Assembly (NCBI GenBank): GCA_937951695.1
Contig: CALFBL010000122.1
Location: 1 to 6,578 of the forward strand
DNA length: 6,578 nt
Direction: 5' to 3'
Source: an uncultured Granulosicoccaceae bacterium
Lineage (GTDB): Bacteria > Pseudomonadota > Gammaproteobacteria > Granulosicoccales > Granulosicoccaceae
The notes under the pieces were generated by a model that was not told the origin of the DNA, ran no database searches, and saw only the letters and a list, made by a program, of their open reading frames with translations. Below are positions 5,417 through 6,578 of the stretch, piece by piece. Positions within the stretch are counted from its first letter, which is position 1; every line of letters begins with the position of its first letter. Both the position numbers and the translations under genes were made by a program.

Positions 5417-6040
5417 TTAGCCGCGCATCCAGTCGTTGGCGGCGCGAACGTAAGAGGCGCGGGATAGAACCAGCTTCGGCCGTGTCCCACCGCATTGACG
5501 CCACAGCACCACCGAACGAAGCCCGCCGAGAAGAGCGGCGCGTATCGTTGCGGCGATCGATTCATCATTTAAAAAACCAGGATCTCCACTGACCATGATG
5601 CGTGGTGAGAGATGGCTGATGCTGGTGCGGTACATATCGGCCAGTTTGTTGATTAACACGGGGTCAGTAACTTCGAAATCCAACCCCTGCGCTTGACTGA
5701 TACCGATACGCAATTGTTCGACTGTTGAATCGTCTGCTAACACATTAGTACCGAGCTGAATAAGAGACAGTGCGTAGCGGGCCAGGTCCAGATCACGTGC
5801 CTCGTCCGTGCCACCGAACTGGTTTTTCAATACCCGCAGCCCGCGTCTGACGGCTGCGGCGCTGCCCCCATACGCATCTACCACCCCGGTGGCATTCAAT
5901 GTCATCACCGAGCGCAGCGTATTGGCCAGATCGTCGTTGTCACAGCGACCGGTGGTTGCCAGTGATTTGCACACATGCACGGCCTGAAATACACCAGCAA
6001 GAGCCAGAGTCTGGTTGGGAATGGTTTTAATCGAGGCCAT
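5417..6040 (-). CDS. hflD: HflD, high-frequency-lysogenisation protein homologue
   Basis: The protein matches E. coli HflD (formerly YcfC) along its whole length: QTLALAGVFQA at the N-terminus (10-20), AYGGSAAAVRRGL after N49, and ARYALSLIQL. It continues with SHLSPRIMVSGDP, then IRAALLGGLRSVVLWRQCGG near the C-terminus. In E. coli HflD is a peripheral inner-membrane protein that binds the phage lambda CII activator and affects the lysis-lysogeny choice; its normal cellular job is not well understood. From the ATG at 6040 it is 207 residues, close to E. coli's 213, and the start aligns within two residues. A GTG at 6079, three bases after the mnmA stop, would add 13 residues; neither start has a clear Shine-Dalgarno. 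It lies directly behind mnmA on the same strand, the usual gammaproteobacterial arrangement, so it is probably cotranscribed and perhaps translationally coupled. It converges on uvrB. Confidence 0.93.
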   Translation of the reverse strand: MASIKTIPNQTLALAGVFQAVHVCKSLATTGRCDNDDLANTLRSVMTLNATGVVDAYGGSAAAVRRGLRVLKNQFGGTDEARDLDLARYALSLIQLGTNVLADDSTVEQLRIGISQAQGLDFEVTDPVLINKLADMYRTSISHLSPRIMVSGDPGFLNDESIAATIRAALLGGLRSVVLWRQCGGTRPKLVLSRASYVRAANDWMRG

Positions 6041-6082
6041 GAGATTCAGTATAGATGGATGTTCGGGACGCAACGCCACTTA

Positions 6083-6578
6083 TCAGCGGGCAAAGTCACT
6101 GATGACGCCACCCCCCAGGCATTCCTGGTCTTGATATAGCACGAGGGTCTGGCCGGGCGTTACCGCTCGAATGGCGTCGGCGAAGGTGACATCGATCTGA
6201 TTCTGATTCACAATGTCGATCGTGCAGGCTACGTCCGCCTGACGATAACGTACCTTCACTGATAGCGGACCGTCTTGCAAGTTCGGCGCGGTGCCCTGTA
6301 CCCAGTGCACATCGTGTACCTGACAGGCATGACGCATCAGGCGAGGGTGGTTATGCCCTTGACCGACAACAAGCGTGTTGTTGGCGATGTCTTTGTCCAG
6401 CACATACCAAGGCTCGTCGTTAGCGCCCCGACGTCCGCCAATACACAACCCTTGGCGTTGGCCGCACTCGTTCGGTATGCCGGTTCCATCACCTGCCAAC
6501 AGTGTTACTACGATTTCGCCCTGCTCGCCGCTAACAATTTCGGAAGCTCCCTCCAGCGTCATGCCACTGCCAAAGGCT
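6083..6578 (-). CDS. mnmA: tRNA-specific 2-thiouridylase MnmA, C-terminal part (cut by the window end)
   Basis: This is the 3' portion of mnmA; the rest lies beyond the right edge. MnmA adenylates U34 of tRNA-Lys, -Glu and -Gln and replaces O2 with sulfur (the s2U step of mnm5s2U). The visible 164 codons contain the family's C-terminal landmarks in order: GQRQGLCIGG, EPWYVLDKDIANNTLVV, GHNHPRLM, VKVRYRQADVACTI, VTPGQTLVLYQDQECLGGGVI. The PP-loop and both catalytic cysteines lie outside the window, the second perhaps only just. The segment immediately before GQRQGL is odd: the usual RYLPA-PG-I and YT-GQR wording is missing or changed, and the spacing is a few residues short, yet the frame is open and no other frame restores the motif. 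Apart from that the assignment is secure. hflD follows on the same strand. Confidence 0.93.
   Translation of the reverse strand, partial: AFGSGMTLEGASEIVSGEQGEIVVTLLAGDGTGIPNECGQRQGLCIGGRRGANDEPWYVLDKDIANNTLVVGQGHNHPRLMRHACQVHDVHWVQGTAPNLQDGPLSVKVRYRQADVACTIDIVNQNQIDVTFADAIRAVTPGQTLVLYQDQECLGGGVISDFAR

Noticed and set aside
4669..5568. 299-codon minus-strand frame across uvrB and hflD
   Set aside because: It is antisense to conserved uvrB codons and overlaps hflD in another frame, with no domain content of its own.
1..6578. CRISPR arrays, insertion-sequence ends, transposase or integrase genes, toxin-antitoxin pairs
   Set aside because: I found no regularly spaced repeats, no terminal inverted repeats flanking a gene, and no protein resembling these families.

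Overview
The window looks like a chromosomal segment from a gammaproteobacterium. The right-hand end carries, on the minus strand, the end of mnmA followed by hflD, the order known from Escherichia coli (mnmA-hflD-purB). HflD homologues are essentially restricted to Gammaproteobacteria. The UvrB protein is also closest in wording to gammaproteobacterial UvrB as I remember it. Base composition is moderate, about half G+C in the housekeeping genes. I cannot name the genus.

Layout, left to right. Positions 1-166 are a leader region with a perfect TATAAT hexamer but no convincing -35 box. Positions 167-1390 (+) encode a 407-residue protein I do not recognise; it has a good Shine-Dalgarno sequence, a structured-looking N-terminal two thirds and a Pro/Ala/Gly-rich tail. 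Positions 1391-1946 are mostly non-coding and rich in small hairpins, with one possible 26-codon ORF. Positions 1947-3056 (+) encode a lone CelD/BcsL-type GNAT acyltransferase-like protein whose first half is visibly richer in A+T than its second half and than uvrB. Positions 3153-3228 (-) are a complete tRNA-Asn(GTT) with encoded CCA, a near-consensus promoter and a plausible intrinsic terminator. Positions 3361-5391 (+) are a full-length uvrB with a TTG start. A hairpin plus T-run ends uvrB, and it converges with hflD (5417-6040 or 6079, -) and the 3' part of mnmA (6083 to the window end, -).

The genes do not form one pathway. uvrB (nucleotide excision repair), mnmA (tRNA 2-thiolation) and tRNA-Asn are core information-processing genes. 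hflD is a conserved mnmA neighbour. The 407-residue protein and the acyltransferase are accessory in character.

I do not see a clear new biological system. The most interesting structural signal is an imperfect 14-base copy (13 of 14 identical, same orientation) of the tRNA-Asn 3' end at 1424-1437. Together with the tRNA gene it brackets the acyltransferase gene and its hairpin-rich upstream DNA. This could be the scar of an integration event, but no integrase is present and the match is short. Other points are an unusual MnmA sequence just before its GQRQGL motif, and a uvrB start with TTG, no Shine-Dalgarno and a leader hairpin.
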